DNA of 64,000 nt from Nocardioides eburneiflavus. GTDB taxonomy: Bacteria; Actinomycetota; Actinomycetes; Propionibacteriales; Nocardioidaceae. A program made the translations under genes and the position numbers. The number at the start of each line of letters is the position of its first letter. Positions within the stretch are counted from its first letter, which is position 1. Below, one piece after another: positions 18,109-31,460 of this stretch. The stretch lies in NCBI RefSeq assembly GCF_004785795.1, contig NZ_SRRO01000001.1, positions 868,001 to 932,000 of the forward strand, given 5' to 3'. Under the pieces are notes generated by a model that did no database searches, was not told where the DNA came from, and worked only from the letters and a program-made list of their open reading frames with translations.

Positions 18109-18969
18109 ATGTCCTCGAACGACCACTACCGTCTCGCCCCGCGACTCGGCCTCGCGGCCCTGGTCTGCCTCGGAACCGTGATGGCCGCACCTGCCGCCCT
18201 CGCGGACCCGCCCGGCAACAACGGCACGGTGAAGATCGCGCCGCTGGGCGACATCGACTCCATCCCGAACAACACTCCTCACGTCGGCTGCAGCTTCGAC
18301 GTCGAGTGGTACGGGTTCGACGAGGGACCCGACATCGTCTCGACCGTCTCCTTCGAGGAGCAGGCTCCGACCACCGGGGTCGGGATGGCTGTCTCCGGCC
18401 CCTCACAGGTCTTCGTCGGCGGCGATCCCGCGACGGGCGCGGGCACGCCGACCGGACTCGACGGCCGACAGACCTACACCCTGTCGTTCACCGGCGCGCC
18501 GCACCCGCAGCAGGGCTACCACGTGAAGCTCACCATCGCGACGCCCGGCTCCATCGGCAACGACACGAAGTCGAAGGTCTTCTGGGTCGAGGGCTGCGCG
18601 CCGACGACCCCGCCGACGACCCCGCCCGTCACCCCGCCCGTCACCCCGCCCGTCACCCCGCCCGTCACCCCGCCCGTCACCCCGCCGACCGACGAGCCGG
18701 AGACCCAGCCGGAGGAGACCGAGGAGCCGGAGGTGCTCGGCGAGCAGGCGTTCGCCGACGACGACAACGACGGGGGCAACGCCGCGGAGCACTCGACGAG
18801 CCCGTCGGCAGCTCCGGCGCAGCAGCAGCAGCTCCCGACGGCGGTCAACGCCGGCCTCGACCAGGTGCAGCCGGTCGGACCCGGCCTGGCGCAGGTCGTC
18901 CTCGGGGCACTGCTGGTGCTGCTCGGCGGCGTGTGCGCCCGCCTCGGGTGGCTCCGCGCCCGTGGCTGA
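18109..18969 (+). CDS. Secreted protein, probable substrate of the adjacent sortase
   Basis: A 286-residue protein with a signal peptide (cleavage likely after APAALA, about residue 33), a beta-rich extracellular domain (about 40-160), a TPPV repeat region (18610-18684), an acidic linker, then LPTAVNAG, a hydrophobic segment (LAQVVLGALLVLLGG) and a basic tail. The C-terminal layout is that of a sortase-sorted protein, with LPTAV in the place of LPxTG. The sortase gene overlaps its end by 8 bases. ATG 18109 is used because it directly precedes the signal peptide; no homologue for the extracellular domain was recognised. Confidence 0.75.
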   Translation: MSSNDHYRLAPRLGLAALVCLGTVMAAPAALADPPGNNGTVKIAPLGDIDSIPNNTPHVGCSFDVEWYGFDEGPDIVSTVSFEEQAPTTGVGMAVSGPSQVFVGGDPATGAGTPTGLDGRQTYTLSFTGAPHPQQGYHVKLTIATPGSIGNDTKSKVFWVEGCAPTTPPTTPPVTPPVTPPVTPPVTPPVTPPTDEPETQPEETEEPEVLGEQAFADDDNDGGNAAEHSTSPSAAPAQQQQLPTAVNAGLDQVQPVGPGLAQVVLGALLVLLGGVCARLGWLRARG

Positions 18970-19618
18970 CGTCCGCGGTCGTCGACTGACGGCCGTCCTG
19001 CTGGGGGCAGCCGCACCCGCGCTCGCCGCGGGTGGGCTGCTCCTCGCCGGTGGCGTCGGCGGGCCGCCGCCGGCCGAGGTCACGCCGACCTCGCCGCCAC
19101 CCGCGGCGGTGCAGGTGGCGGAGCCGGTTCGTACGCCCGCTCCGTCGGCGACACCCTCGCCGGCCTCGTCCCCGGCCGACCCGGGCGTACGGCCGGAGCT
19201 GCTCGTCGTGCCGGCGCTCGGTGTCGGGGCGCCGGTGGCGGGGATCCGCACCGAGGGCGGCGTGCTCACGCCGCCCTCCGACCCGCGGCAGGTGGGCTGG
19301 TGGACGGGAGGGGCCCGACCCGGGGCGTCCGCCGGCGCCGCCGTCGTGACCGGCCACACGGTGCGCGCCGGCGGGGGAGCGTTCGACGACCTCGAGACCC
19401 TGGCTGCCGGCGACGACGTCGTCGTCCGCTCCGGGGCGCGCGAAGTGGCCTACGCGGTCGACACCGTCGAGGTGCTCAGCCGGGACGAGCTGGCGCGCAG
19501 GAGCGCGTCCCTGTTCGGCCGGACCGGTCCTGGCCGGCTGGTGCTCATCACCTGCGAGGACTGGGACGGCACCGCCTATCGCAGCAACGTGGTGGTCACG
19601 GCGCGGCCGGCCGGCTGA
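18962..19618 (+). CDS. Class F sortase
   Basis: A 218-residue transpeptidase with an N-terminal signal/anchor, a Pro-rich linker, and the sortase barrel. Catalytic residues are visible as H132 (VVTGHTV), C198 (LITCEDWDG) and R207 (AYRSNVVV). The short catalytic domain without accessory segments is typical of the class F (actinobacterial) group. Its GTG start overlaps the end of the preceding secreted-protein gene, so the two form an enzyme-substrate pair. Confidence 0.87.
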   Translation: MADVRGRRLTAVLLGAAAPALAAGGLLLAGGVGGPPPAEVTPTSPPPAAVQVAEPVRTPAPSATPSPASSPADPGVRPELLVVPALGVGAPVAGIRTEGGVLTPPSDPRQVGWWTGGARPGASAGAAVVTGHTVRAGGGAFDDLETLAAGDDVVVRSGAREVAYAVDTVEVLSRDELARRSASLFGRTGPGRLVLITCEDWDGTAYRSNVVVTARPAG

Positions 19619-19644
19619 ACCCCGTCAGGGGCGACCGGTGCGGC

Positions 19645-20445
19645 TCACAGGTGCTCGCGGAGCCACGCGAAGTCGGCGAGGTGCTCCGCGGGCCCGCCTG
19701 GCGTCTCGCAGATGACCGGCGCCCCGGCCTCGCGCACCACAGCGGCGAACTCGTCGGCCGGGAGGTGGCCCCGGCCGAAGTTGGCGTGGCGGTCGGCGCC
19801 GGAGTCGAAGGCGTCACGCGAGTCGTTGGCGTGGACGAGGTCGATGCGGCCGGTGATGGCGCGGACCCTCTCGACGGCGTCGCCCAGCTCGATGCCGCCG
19901 GCCCATGCGTGGCAGGTGTCGAGGCAGAACCCGACGTGCTCGGCCCCCTCGGCCGACGAGATCGCGTCCCACACGCCGGCGATCCGGTCGAGGTGGCGTG
20001 CCATCGCGTTGTCGCCGCCGGCGGTGTTCTCGATCAGCAGCGGGATCCTGAGGTCGGTGGCCTCGATCGCCTTGCGCCAGTTGTCGAAGCCGACCGACGG
20101 GTCGTCGGACTTGTTGACGTGCCCGCCGTGGACGATCAGGCCCTTCGCGCCGATCTCGGCGGCCGCGTCCATGTGCTGCTGGAGCAGCTTGCGGCTCGGG
20201 ATGCGGATTCGGTTGTTGGTGGTGGCGACGTTGACGATGTAGGGCGCGTGGACGTAGAGGTCGACCCCCGCCTGCTCGGCCGCGGACCGCAGGGCCTCAG
20301 GCCCGCCCTCGAAGCGCACCTCGGGGCCCTTGTAGCCCTGGGGGTCGCCGAGGAAGAACTGCACCAGCGTGGTGCCGCGCGCCGCCGCCTCGGCGACGGG
20401 GTCGGTCTGCTCGACGTGCGCGCCGATCGGCAGTGGGGTGCTCAT
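19645..20445 (-). CDS. nfo: Deoxyribonuclease IV (AP endonuclease IV)
   Basis: A 266-residue TIM-barrel metalloenzyme that cuts abasic sites in base-excision repair. Family motifs are GAHV at the N-terminus, YVHAPYIVNVA, IVHGGHVN, LLIENTAGG, GFCLDTCHAWAGG, HANDS, and DRHANFGRGHL, carrying the His/Asp/Glu zinc ligands. ATG 20445 overlaps the kinase stop by ATGA; an upstream in-frame ATG at 20475 lies inside the kinase coding region. Co-translation with the kinase is likely. Confidence 0.93.
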   Translation of the reverse strand: MSTPLPIGAHVEQTDPVAEAAARGTTLVQFFLGDPQGYKGPEVRFEGGPEALRSAAEQAGVDLYVHAPYIVNVATTNNRIRIPSRKLLQQHMDAAAEIGAKGLIVHGGHVNKSDDPSVGFDNWRKAIEATDLRIPLLIENTAGGDNAMARHLDRIAGVWDAISSAEGAEHVGFCLDTCHAWAGGIELGDAVERVRAITGRIDLVHANDSRDAFDSGADRHANFGRGHLPADEFAAVVREAGAPVICETPGGPAEHLADFAWLREHL

Positions 20446-21380
20446 GGAGACCACCCTAGGAGGACGTACAGACACCAGGCGACCACGCCGGCGAGCGCGG
20501 CGACCGCGAGCCAGCCGGGCCAGTCGACCGCGTCCCGGGGTGCGGGGCGGGGCGCACGCCGGCCTCGCGGTGGCGGCCCGAGCCGGTCGCGCACGGGCGG
20601 GCCGGCCGGCGGGGGTACGGGCAGCCTGCGGAGCAGCCGCAGCGCCGCGTCGGCGGTGGCGATCCGCTGCTCCGGGTCGGTCACGAGCAGGCGCTCGACC
20701 AGCGGTCGGAGCGGGTGGGAGGGGATCTCCCGCTGGCGCGCGGGAGGCAGCCCGGTGACGAGCTCGAGGGCCACGCGCCCCACGGCGTACAGGTCCTGCG
20801 TCGGCTCCGGCGGCGCCCCGCGCGCCTGCTCGGGCGCCATGTAGCCGTCGGTGCCGATGGCGCCCGGCACGGTCGTGAAGCGCCGGTCGGCGATCGGTGC
20901 GGCCACGCCGAAGTCGCCGAGCCGCAGGTGCGGTGGACCGTCGCCGGTGGCTTCGAGGAGCAGGTTGGCGGGCTTGACGTCGCGGTGCACCAGCCCTGCT
21001 CCGTGCACGGCGCCCAGCCCCAGCAGCAGCTGCTCGACGAGGAGCGCGGCGGTTCCGGGGTCGAGCGGCCCGTGCTCACGCAGCAGGTCCGCGACCGACC
21101 CGCCGGGCACCAGCTCCATCGCGAGGACCACGAGATCGTCCTCCGCGGCCCACCCGTGCGGTGCCACGACGTGCGGGTGCCGCACCCGGATCGCCTGCTC
21201 GCGCACGAACCTGGCGAGCAGCGCCGAGCCGTGCCGGCCGAGCACCTTGAGGGCCACGTCCTGCCCGGTGCGTACGTCGTGGGCGCGCCACACCGACCCC
21301 ATCCCGCCGCTGCCCACCTGGTCGAGCAGGCGGTAGCGCCCGGCCACCACGGTGGCGGAGCGGGGCGCTGTCGCAGGCAC
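20442..21380 (-). CDS. Ser/Thr protein kinase with C-terminal membrane anchor
   Basis: A 312-residue PknB-type kinase. The glycine loop is VGSGGMGSVW, the ATP lysine lies in VALKVL, the catalytic loop is HRDVKPANLLL, the metal site DFG is in LGDFGVA, and the APE equivalent is YMAPEQ, so unlike the pseudokinase at 993-2915 it looks active. A Pro-rich linker leads to a single membrane segment at the C-terminus with almost no extracellular part, so it lacks a sensor domain. GTG 21380 lies 6 bases after TAGCGT (21387-21392): leaderless. Confidence 0.88.
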   Translation of the reverse strand: MPATAPRSATVVAGRYRLLDQVGSGGMGSVWRAHDVRTGQDVALKVLGRHGSALLARFVREQAIRVRHPHVVAPHGWAAEDDLVVLAMELVPGGSVADLLREHGPLDPGTAALLVEQLLLGLGAVHGAGLVHRDVKPANLLLEATGDGPPHLRLGDFGVAAPIADRRFTTVPGAIGTDGYMAPEQARGAPPEPTQDLYAVGRVALELVTGLPPARQREIPSHPLRPLVERLLVTDPEQRIATADAALRLLRRLPVPPPAGPPVRDRLGPPPRGRRAPRPAPRDAVDWPGWLAVAALAGVVAWCLYVLLGWSP

Positions 21381-21464
21381 CCTCCGACGCTAGCCCGGGC
21401 CTCGCGCCGGCAGGGCGTCGTCCACAGGAGCAGCGACGATTCCGGGCCCGCGGCGTGGCGCTGG

Positions 21465-21590
21465 TAATCTTCCCCGGTTGCCTTCGGGCGACCGCGGTGC
21501 CGCGACCCACGTCGTACGCCCGTGAACGCACAGTCCCTCCTGCCACGGAAAGCCCGTGGCCGCTCTAGCCCAGAGGAGGTGGAGACCGCT
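21465..21590 (+). promoter_or_regulatory. rpsF promoter and structured leader
   Basis: A -10-like TAATCT (21465-21470) is followed by a UUCG-capped hairpin (21475-21494, 8-base arms with one G-U) and a second hairpin with perfect 7-base arms (21542-21560), then the GAGGAGGT ribosome site before ATG 21591. rpsF leaders of many bacteria bind the S6:S18 complex for feedback; whether these hairpins form that motif cannot be decided by eye. Confidence 0.4.
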
Positions 21591-21881
21591 ATGCGTGCCT
21601 ATGAAGTGATGGTCATCCTCGACCCGAGTCTCGACGAGCGCACCATCGAGCCGTCGCTCGACAAGTACCTCAACGTGATCCGCAAGGACGGTGGCTCGAT
21701 CGAGTCGCTCGACGTGTGGGGTCGTCGCCGGATGGCGTACGAGATCAAGAAGAACGCCGAGGGCATCTATGCCGTCGTCAAGCTGACGGCCGAGCCCGCG
21801 ACGGTCAAGGAGTTCGACCGCCAGCTCACGCTGAACGAGTCGATCCTGCGCACGAAGGTCATGCGTCCCGACGCCCACTGA
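21591..21881 (+). CDS. rpsF: 30S ribosomal protein S6
   Basis: A 96-residue protein with the S6 core ([16 protein letters not shown] and [21 protein letters not shown]). It binds S18 in the platform of the small subunit. ATG 21591 follows a clear AGGAGGT site; upstream in-frame ATG 21522 lies in the leader. It heads the rpsF-ssb-rpsR-rplI cluster conserved in bacteria. Confidence 0.97.
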   Translation: MRAYEVMVILDPSLDERTIEPSLDKYLNVIRKDGGSIESLDVWGRRRMAYEIKKNAEGIYAVVKLTAEPATVKEFDRQLTLNESILRTKVMRPDAH

Positions 21882-22007
21882 TCGCCCGCTCGGGCATCTG
21901 TGGAAAGACCCTTCCCGCTGTCGGTGAGTGCCTGTTTGATGGGCGCAACACCGAGAGCACTCCCGGATCAACTCCGGACAGCACAGGACATCTAGAGGAG
22001 ACCTGAC

Positions 22008-22619
22008 ATGGCAGGCGAGACCACGATCACCGTCATCGGCAACCTCGTCGACGACCCGGAGCTGCGGTTCACCCCCTCGGGGGCACCCGTGGCCAACTTC
22101 CGGATCGCGTCGACGCCGCGCACCTTCGACCGCCAGAGCAACGAGTGGAAGGACGGCGACACGCTGTTCCTCTCCTGCGCTGTGTGGCGGCAGGCCGCGG
22201 AGAACGTCGCCGAGTCCCTCCAGCGGGGCATGCGGGTGATCGTCCAGGGTCGCCTCAAGTCACGTCAGTACGAGACCCGCGAGGGTGAGAAGCGCACCGT
22301 CTTCGAGATCGACGTCGAGGAGGTCGGCCCGTCGCTGCGTTCCGCATCGGCCAAGGTCACCAAGACGACGCGACAGGGCGGCGGTGGCGGCTACTCCGGC
22401 GGTGGCGGCGGCGGTGGCTACTCGGGTGGCGGCGGCGGTGGACAGCAGTCCGCCCCGGCCGACGACCCGTGGGCCAGCCCGGCGCCCGCGCAGGGTGGCG
22501 GCGGCTGGGGCGGTCAGCCCCAGGGCGGCCAGCCCCAGGGTGGCGGTCAGTCCGCCCCGCCCAACGACCCGTGGGCCACGCCCGGGGTCAGCGGCGGCAA
22601 CGACGAGCCGCCTTTCTAG
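22008..22619 (+). CDS. ssb: Single-stranded DNA-binding protein
   Basis: A 203-residue protein with an N-terminal OB fold (about 5-110: [20 protein letters not shown], then [18 protein letters not shown] and [13 protein letters not shown]), a Gly-rich flexible linker and the acidic tip NDEPPF that binds replication and repair partners. It works with DnaB and other replisome parts at the fork. Located between rpsF and rpsR as usual; start ATG 22008 after GAGGAG. Confidence 0.96.
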   Translation: MAGETTITVIGNLVDDPELRFTPSGAPVANFRIASTPRTFDRQSNEWKDGDTLFLSCAVWRQAAENVAESLQRGMRVIVQGRLKSRQYETREGEKRTVFEIDVEEVGPSLRSASAKVTKTTRQGGGGGYSGGGGGGGYSGGGGGGQQSAPADDPWASPAPAQGGGGWGGQPQGGQPQGGGQSAPPNDPWATPGVSGGNDEPPF

Positions 22620-22706
22620 TCCTGGTCCGGGAGACCAGACAAGACATTCATTCCATTCCGTCCCTGATTTGCCTCAGGGCCGGGCTCACTGAAAGGGAGC
22701 ACCACA

Positions 22707-22943
22707 ATGGCCAAGGCAATTCTGCGCAAGCCCAAGAAGAAGGTTTGCCAGTTCTGCAAGGAGAAGGCGACCGGTGTCGACTACAAGGACACCACCCTGC
22801 TCCGCAAGTTCATCTCCGACCGCGGCAAGATCCGCGCCCGCCGCGTGACCGGCAACTGCGTCCAGCACCAGCGCGACGTGGCCATCGCCGTCAAGAACGC
22901 GCGTGAGCTCGCCCTGCTGCCCTACACGTCCACCGGTCGCTGA
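22707..22943 (+). CDS. rpsR: 30S ribosomal protein S18
   Basis: A 78-residue basic protein with the S18 signature ([21 protein letters not shown]). It keeps Cys residues (VCQFC and TGNCVQ), i.e. the zinc-binding C+ form rather than the Cys-free form used under zinc limitation. An AAAGGGAGC ribosome site precedes the ATG. Confidence 0.96.
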   Translation: MAKAILRKPKKKVCQFCKEKATGVDYKDTTLLRKFISDRGKIRARRVTGNCVQHQRDVAIAVKNARELALLPYTSTGR

Positions 22944-22957
22944 GAGGAGCGGGAGAC

Positions 22958-23404
22958 ATGAAGCTCATCCTGACCCAGGAGGTCGACGGCCTCGGTGCCC
23001 CCGGTGACGTGGTCGAGGTCAAGGACGGCTACGGCCGCAACTACCTCGTTCCCCGTGGCCTCGGCATCCGTTGGAGCCGTGGCGGCGAGAAGACGATCGA
23101 GTCGATCAAGGCCGCCCGCACCGCCCGCGCGGTGCGCGACGAGGACCACGCCAAGGACGTCAAGACCAAGCTCGAGGCCAACGCCGTCATGGTGAAGGTC
23201 CGCGCCGGCGAGGGTGGCCGCCTGTTCGGCGCCGTCACCACCACCGAGATCGCCGACGCCATCACGGCCGTCTCCGGCGAGAAGGTCGACCGCCGCACCA
23301 TCGTCGTGGTCAACCCGATCAAGACGCTCGGCGCCCACGAGGTGTCGGTCAAGCTGCACGACGAGGTGTCCGCCACGGTGGCCCTCAACGTCGTCCCCGC
23401 CTGA
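22958..23404 (+). CDS. rplI: 50S ribosomal protein L9
   Basis: A 148-residue protein with the N-terminal rRNA-binding domain ([21 protein letters not shown] and [13 protein letters not shown]), the long connecting helix and the C-terminal domain. It closes the ribosomal cluster, 14 bases after rpsR, and is followed by a strong hairpin at 23418-23470. Confidence 0.97.
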   Translation: MKLILTQEVDGLGAPGDVVEVKDGYGRNYLVPRGLGIRWSRGGEKTIESIKAARTARAVRDEDHAKDVKTKLEANAVMVKVRAGEGGRLFGAVTTTEIADAITAVSGEKVDRRTIVVVNPIKTLGAHEVSVKLHDEVSATVALNVVPA

Positions 23405-23417
23405 CGCGACCCGCACC

Positions 23418-23470
23418 AGCACGACCACGCTCGGCCCGCTGCCCCTCATGGGGTGGCGGGCCGTCGTGCT
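23418..23470. terminator. Bidirectional terminator after rplI
   Basis: Nested stem: outer AGCACGAC (23418-23425) with its complement (23463-23470), inner GGCCCGC (23433-23439) with GCGGGCC (23456-23462) and CCCC/GGGG at the tip. It lies between the convergent rplI and lipoprotein genes. Confidence 0.75.
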
Positions 23471-23477
23471 GTCCGGG

Positions 23478-23882
23478 CTACTCGGTCGGCTTCTCGCAGA
23501 GCGCGGGCGGCTGGCTGCCGCCGGAGTGGTACTCGTACGTCCGCCCGCCGACCCGCAGCGTGATACGCAGGCCGTCGACCAGTGCCTGGGTGTACATCTC
23601 GCCCGGCTTGGCGCAGCCGCGGCTGCCGTCGCGCCAGGTGACCTCCTCGGTCGAGACCACCTCGACCTCGTCGACACCGACGTCGAGGGTGGCGGCCAGG
23701 TCGTCCGCAGCGCGCACGGCGTCGGCCGGCGCACCGGACGACGGGCTGGACGACGGGCTGGATGAGGGACTCGGGTCCACGGCTGTCTCCTCGCCGCTCG
23801 GGGGATCGGTGGTGCCGCCACAGGCTGCCACCAGCACGGAGGTCACGAGCAGCAGGGGGAGACGGCGCATCGTGTGCATCAT
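23478..23882 (-). CDS. Small lipoprotein
   Basis: A 134-residue secreted protein. The lipobox VAAC at the end of a short signal peptide gives a lipidated Cys, followed by a Ser/Pro linker and a small domain with WRDGSRGCAKPGEMYTQAL and the paired Cys near the end (ALCEKP). This Gly-Cys-Pro-Gly-Met-x-Tyr-Thr-Gln-Ala motif recurs in short bacterial lipoproteins of unknown function. Start ATG 23882 or the in-frame ATGs at 23879/23870 fit the signal peptide; the longer frame to 23936 does not. Confidence 0.72.
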   Translation of the reverse strand: MMHTMRRLPLLLVTSVLVAACGGTTDPPSGEETAVDPSPSSSPSSSPSSGAPADAVRAADDLAATLDVGVDEVEVVSTEEVTWRDGSRGCAKPGEMYTQALVDGLRITLRVGGRTYEYHSGGSQPPALCEKPTE

Positions 23883-24002
23883 CCCAGTCTGACGGGACGG
23901 CTCCGGGAGCCGTTCCGCGCACGACCTCCCACACATGACGAAGGGGCCGACGGTGTCGCCACCGCCGGCCCCTCCCTGTCGTTCAGGTGAGGATCACCTC
24001 GA

Positions 24003-28685
<4,683 letters not shown>

Positions 28686-28844
28686 GCGGATCTCCCGTTC
28701 GACGAGACTGGTCCGACCGCATGACGACGCGCCCCGAGAGCGAATGCGTACGTCATCCAGGCGGGATGAGGTGTGAAACCCCTGTATCTGAAGTCACACG
28801 TGGGGCGCCTGTCAACGAAAACCGCGTCTGAAGATTCTCTCGTG

Positions 28845-28873
28845 ACGGAGACGTGACCCCGCAGTGTCTCCGT
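28845..28873 (-). terminator. Hairpin after the secreted-protein gene
   Basis: ACGGAGAC (28845-28852) pairs with GTCTCCGT (28866-28873) over a 13-base loop, just beyond the stop of the gene ending at 28879. The rest of 28686-28878 is the subtilase upstream region; no gene is seen. Confidence 0.5.
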
Positions 28874-28878
28874 ACGCG

Positions 28879-30063
28879 TCAGCGTGAGGGCCGCGGACCG
28901 TCCGTCCGGGTGGCGGCTGGGAAGCGGTCGGGCCTGGCCACGACGGCGTCGAGGACGACGCGCCTGTTGCTCAGCGACTCGATCACGATCCGGCCCGACC
29001 GGACACCGGAGTAGCGGTCGATGACGACGACCTGACGCAGGGCGGCCTTCGGGCCGGAGAGGTCGACGACGTGCCACGCGCGCCTGCCGACCCGTACCCG
29101 CACCTTGCCGTGGCGCGGGCCGCGCGGGGCGATGAGCCGGAGCTCGCCGACCATCGTCCGGGGCAGGACGAGCCGGGCGCCGCGCCGCGAGGCAGCGAGC
29201 GCGTCCCCGCGGAAGAAGCCCGCGCCACGGACCTTCGTCCAGCCGCGCTGGCGGGCGAGGTTGCGGGGGACGAAGAACTCGACCGGCTCCGACCAGGCGC
29301 TGGTGTTGCCGGCGGCGTCGACGGCGCGCGCGGCGAACCGGTGCCGCCCGGCCCGCGGGTCGGCGAGCTCCCACCGACCGGCGGAGCAGGCGACGGGTCG
29401 GCCGTTGTCGGTGCACTCGATCGTCGAGCCCGCCTCGCTGCTGTTGAGCCGGATCGGCACCCCGGCGCCGGTGACCACCGGCTGGGTGGGGGTGATCTCG
29501 TCGTAGGACGTGGAGGTCACGAAGACGAAGGGCGCCCGGGTGTCCTGGCCCCAGCGGACGATGGCCGGGGTCGGGTCGAGGTCGGGGGTGTCGGCGACCG
29601 CGGGGGGGAGCAGCGGGTTCACGTCGGGGTTGCGGCCGGCGTCGCCGAGGTCGACGGCGCGCGCCTGGAAGACGTAGGTCCCGGCGGGGGCGTCGGGCAG
29701 GTCGGCGTAGGTCACGGGGCTGGTGCAGGTGCGCCAGTCGTGGGCCTGCGGGCCGCCGGCGAGGGTGCACTCGAGGCCGAACGGGCCGGCGTCGGCGTCG
29801 GAGACCTGCGGCTGCACGGTGAAGGTCATCGTGGAGACGGCGAGCATGCCGGCGGCGTTGGGCGTGGTGGACGCGGCGAGGGTGGTGTCGGGCGGCGTGC
29901 TGTCGTCGCAGCCGTTCTCCAGGATGCTGGGCGCCGTCTCGTCGACGCACCCCGGCTCGGCGGCGGCGGGTGCGGCTCCCGCCAGGGGGACGAGTGCCCC
30001 TGCGACGAGCGTGACGATCCCCCACCGGACTGCCAGCCGGACGGTTGCACGCTGCTTCTCCAC
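28879..30063 (-). CDS. Secreted protein with Ig/chitobiase-like repeats, function unknown
   Basis: A 394-residue protein with a signal peptide (GIVTLVAGALVPLAGAAPAAA), then repeats of the PPDTT...F..ARAVD..GN type typical of extracellular beta-sandwich modules (two copies, about 45-140 and 160-265, each with paired Cys), and a basic C-terminal domain (about 280-390) with many Arg that I do not recognise. GTG 30063 is preferred since it precedes the signal peptide and has GAGGTGGG upstream; the frame opens further to 30135 into the MATE gene. Confidence 0.65.
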   Translation of the reverse strand: MEKQRATVRLAVRWGIVTLVAGALVPLAGAAPAAAEPGCVDETAPSILENGCDDSTPPDTTLAASTTPNAAGMLAVSTMTFTVQPQVSDADAGPFGLECTLAGGPQAHDWRTCTSPVTYADLPDAPAGTYVFQARAVDLGDAGRNPDVNPLLPPAVADTPDLDPTPAIVRWGQDTRAPFVFVTSTSYDEITPTQPVVTGAGVPIRLNSSEAGSTIECTDNGRPVACSAGRWELADPRAGRHRFAARAVDAAGNTSAWSEPVEFFVPRNLARQRGWTKVRGAGFFRGDALAASRRGARLVLPRTMVGELRLIAPRGPRHGKVRVRVGRRAWHVVDLSGPKAALRQVVVIDRYSGVRSGRIVIESLSNRRVVLDAVVARPDRFPAATRTDGPRPSR

Positions 30064-30101
30064 CTGACCCACCTCGGACCCTCCCTGGTCGTGATGCCTG
30101 C

Positions 30102-31460
30102 TCAACGAGCCGACCTCGCTCCGGTCACGAGCCACCGGTCACCGCGTGCCCGCCGCGACAGCAGGACCCCGCGCGCGCCCATGAAGACGAACGCCATCGC
30201 GACCCAGACCGCGACCAGGCCGTGGGGGAGGGTGGCGGCCCAGAGCGCGGCGGGGGCGTACGCCGCGAGCACGACCAGCCCGGCCCACGCGAGGTAGGCG
30301 CCGTCGCCGGCGCCGATGAGGACGCCGTCGAGGACGAAGACCATCCCGGCCAGCGGCTGCCCGAGCGCAGCGACGAGCAGGACCGGCACCAGCTGGTCCC
30401 GCACCGCGGGGTCGGTGGTGAACAGGGCACCGATGAACGGGGCGACCGCCGCGAGGGCGAGCCCGGCCACGAGCCCGCTGCCCCAGCCCCACCTCACCAT
30501 CCGGCGGGTGAGCCGGCGCGTGCCGTCGACGTCTCCGCTGCCGAGGGCCCGCCCGGTGAGCGCCTGCGCGGCGATCGCGACGGCGTCGAGGGCGAAGGCG
30601 AGGAAGCTCCAGAGGGTGATGGCGATCTGGTGGGTGGCGACGTTGACGTCGGTGGCCTGGGTGCCGACCCGGGTGGCGGCGTACGTCCCGACGAGCAGGC
30701 AGGCGCGCAGCGCGATCGTGCGGACGACGAGCGCGACGGCGGCGTGGGCGGCTGCGGCGATCCCGGCGCGGTCGGGGGCCAGGGGCGCGTCGTGCTCTCG
30801 TGCCGCGCGCACGACCACGACGAGCAACCAGGCGGCGCTGAGCACCTGCGCGAGGACCGAGCCGATGGCCGAGCCCGCGATGCCCAGGTCGAGGCCGTAG
30901 ACGAGCACGACGTTGAACACGATGTTGAGGCCGTTGCCCACGACGGCGACCAGCAGCGGCGTACGGGTGTCCTGCAGGCCGCGGAGCACGCCGGTGGTGG
31001 CGAGCATGACGAGCAGCGGCGTGGTGCCGAGGAAGGCGATGGCCAGGTAGGTCTCGGCGTGGTCGGCGACCTCCGCGCCCACGCCGAAGGCGCCGACCAG
31101 GGTCGGCGTGAGCACGATGCCGAGGGCGGTGGCGAGGGTGCCGATGAGCACGGCCAGCCAGACGCCGTCGACGCCCTGGGCGAGGGCGCCACGGAGGTCG
31201 CCGGCGCCGAGGTGCCGGGCCACGCTCGCGGTCGTGCCGAAGGCGAGGAAGACACACAGCCCGACGACGGTCTGGAGGACGACCGCGGCGACGCCCAGGC
31301 CGGCGAGCTCCGGGGTGCCGAGGTGGCCGACGATCGCGGCGTCGGAGAGCAGGAAGAGCGGCTCGGCGACCAGCGCGAGGAAGGCGGGCACGGCCAGGCG
31401 CAGGATCTCGCGATCGGTCTCGCGGTGGGTCGCCCGCTCACGCTCTCGGTCGGTCGTCAC
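30102..31460 (-). CDS. MATE-family efflux transporter (DinF-like)
   Basis: A 452-residue integral membrane protein with about 12 hydrophobic segments and the MATE repeats (LAVPAFLALVAEPLFLLSDAAIVGHLG and NGLNIVFNVVLVYGLDLGIAGSA). Members export cationic drugs or oxidised metabolites in exchange for Na+ or H+. A MATE gene beside dnaB is common in actinobacteria. GTG 31460 follows TAGAGT (31468-31473) by 7 bases, so a leaderless start. Confidence 0.88.
   Translation of the reverse strand: MTTDRERERATHRETDREILRLAVPAFLALVAEPLFLLSDAAIVGHLGTPELAGLGVAAVVLQTVVGLCVFLAFGTTASVARHLGAGDLRGALAQGVDGVWLAVLIGTLATALGIVLTPTLVGAFGVGAEVADHAETYLAIAFLGTTPLLVMLATTGVLRGLQDTRTPLLVAVVGNGLNIVFNVVLVYGLDLGIAGSAIGSVLAQVLSAAWLLVVVVRAAREHDAPLAPDRAGIAAAAHAAVALVVRTIALRACLLVGTYAATRVGTQATDVNVATHQIAITLWSFLAFALDAVAIAAQALTGRALGSGDVDGTRRLTRRMVRWGWGSGLVAGLALAAVAPFIGALFTTDPAVRDQLVPVLLVAALGQPLAGMVFVLDGVLIGAGDGAYLAWAGLVVLAAYAPAALWAATLPHGLVAVWVAMAFVFMGARGVLLSRRARGDRWLVTGARSAR

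Noticed and set aside
18610..18684. CRISPR-like tandem repeats
   Set aside because: The repeats are contiguous 12-base units coding for TPPV; no spacers. The same holds for VPTETP (14150-14260) and EEPT (58640-58740).
28770..28800. CRP-type site TGTGA...TCACA upstream of the subtilase
   Set aside because: The half-sites are about 16 bases apart, not the 6 needed for a CRP site.
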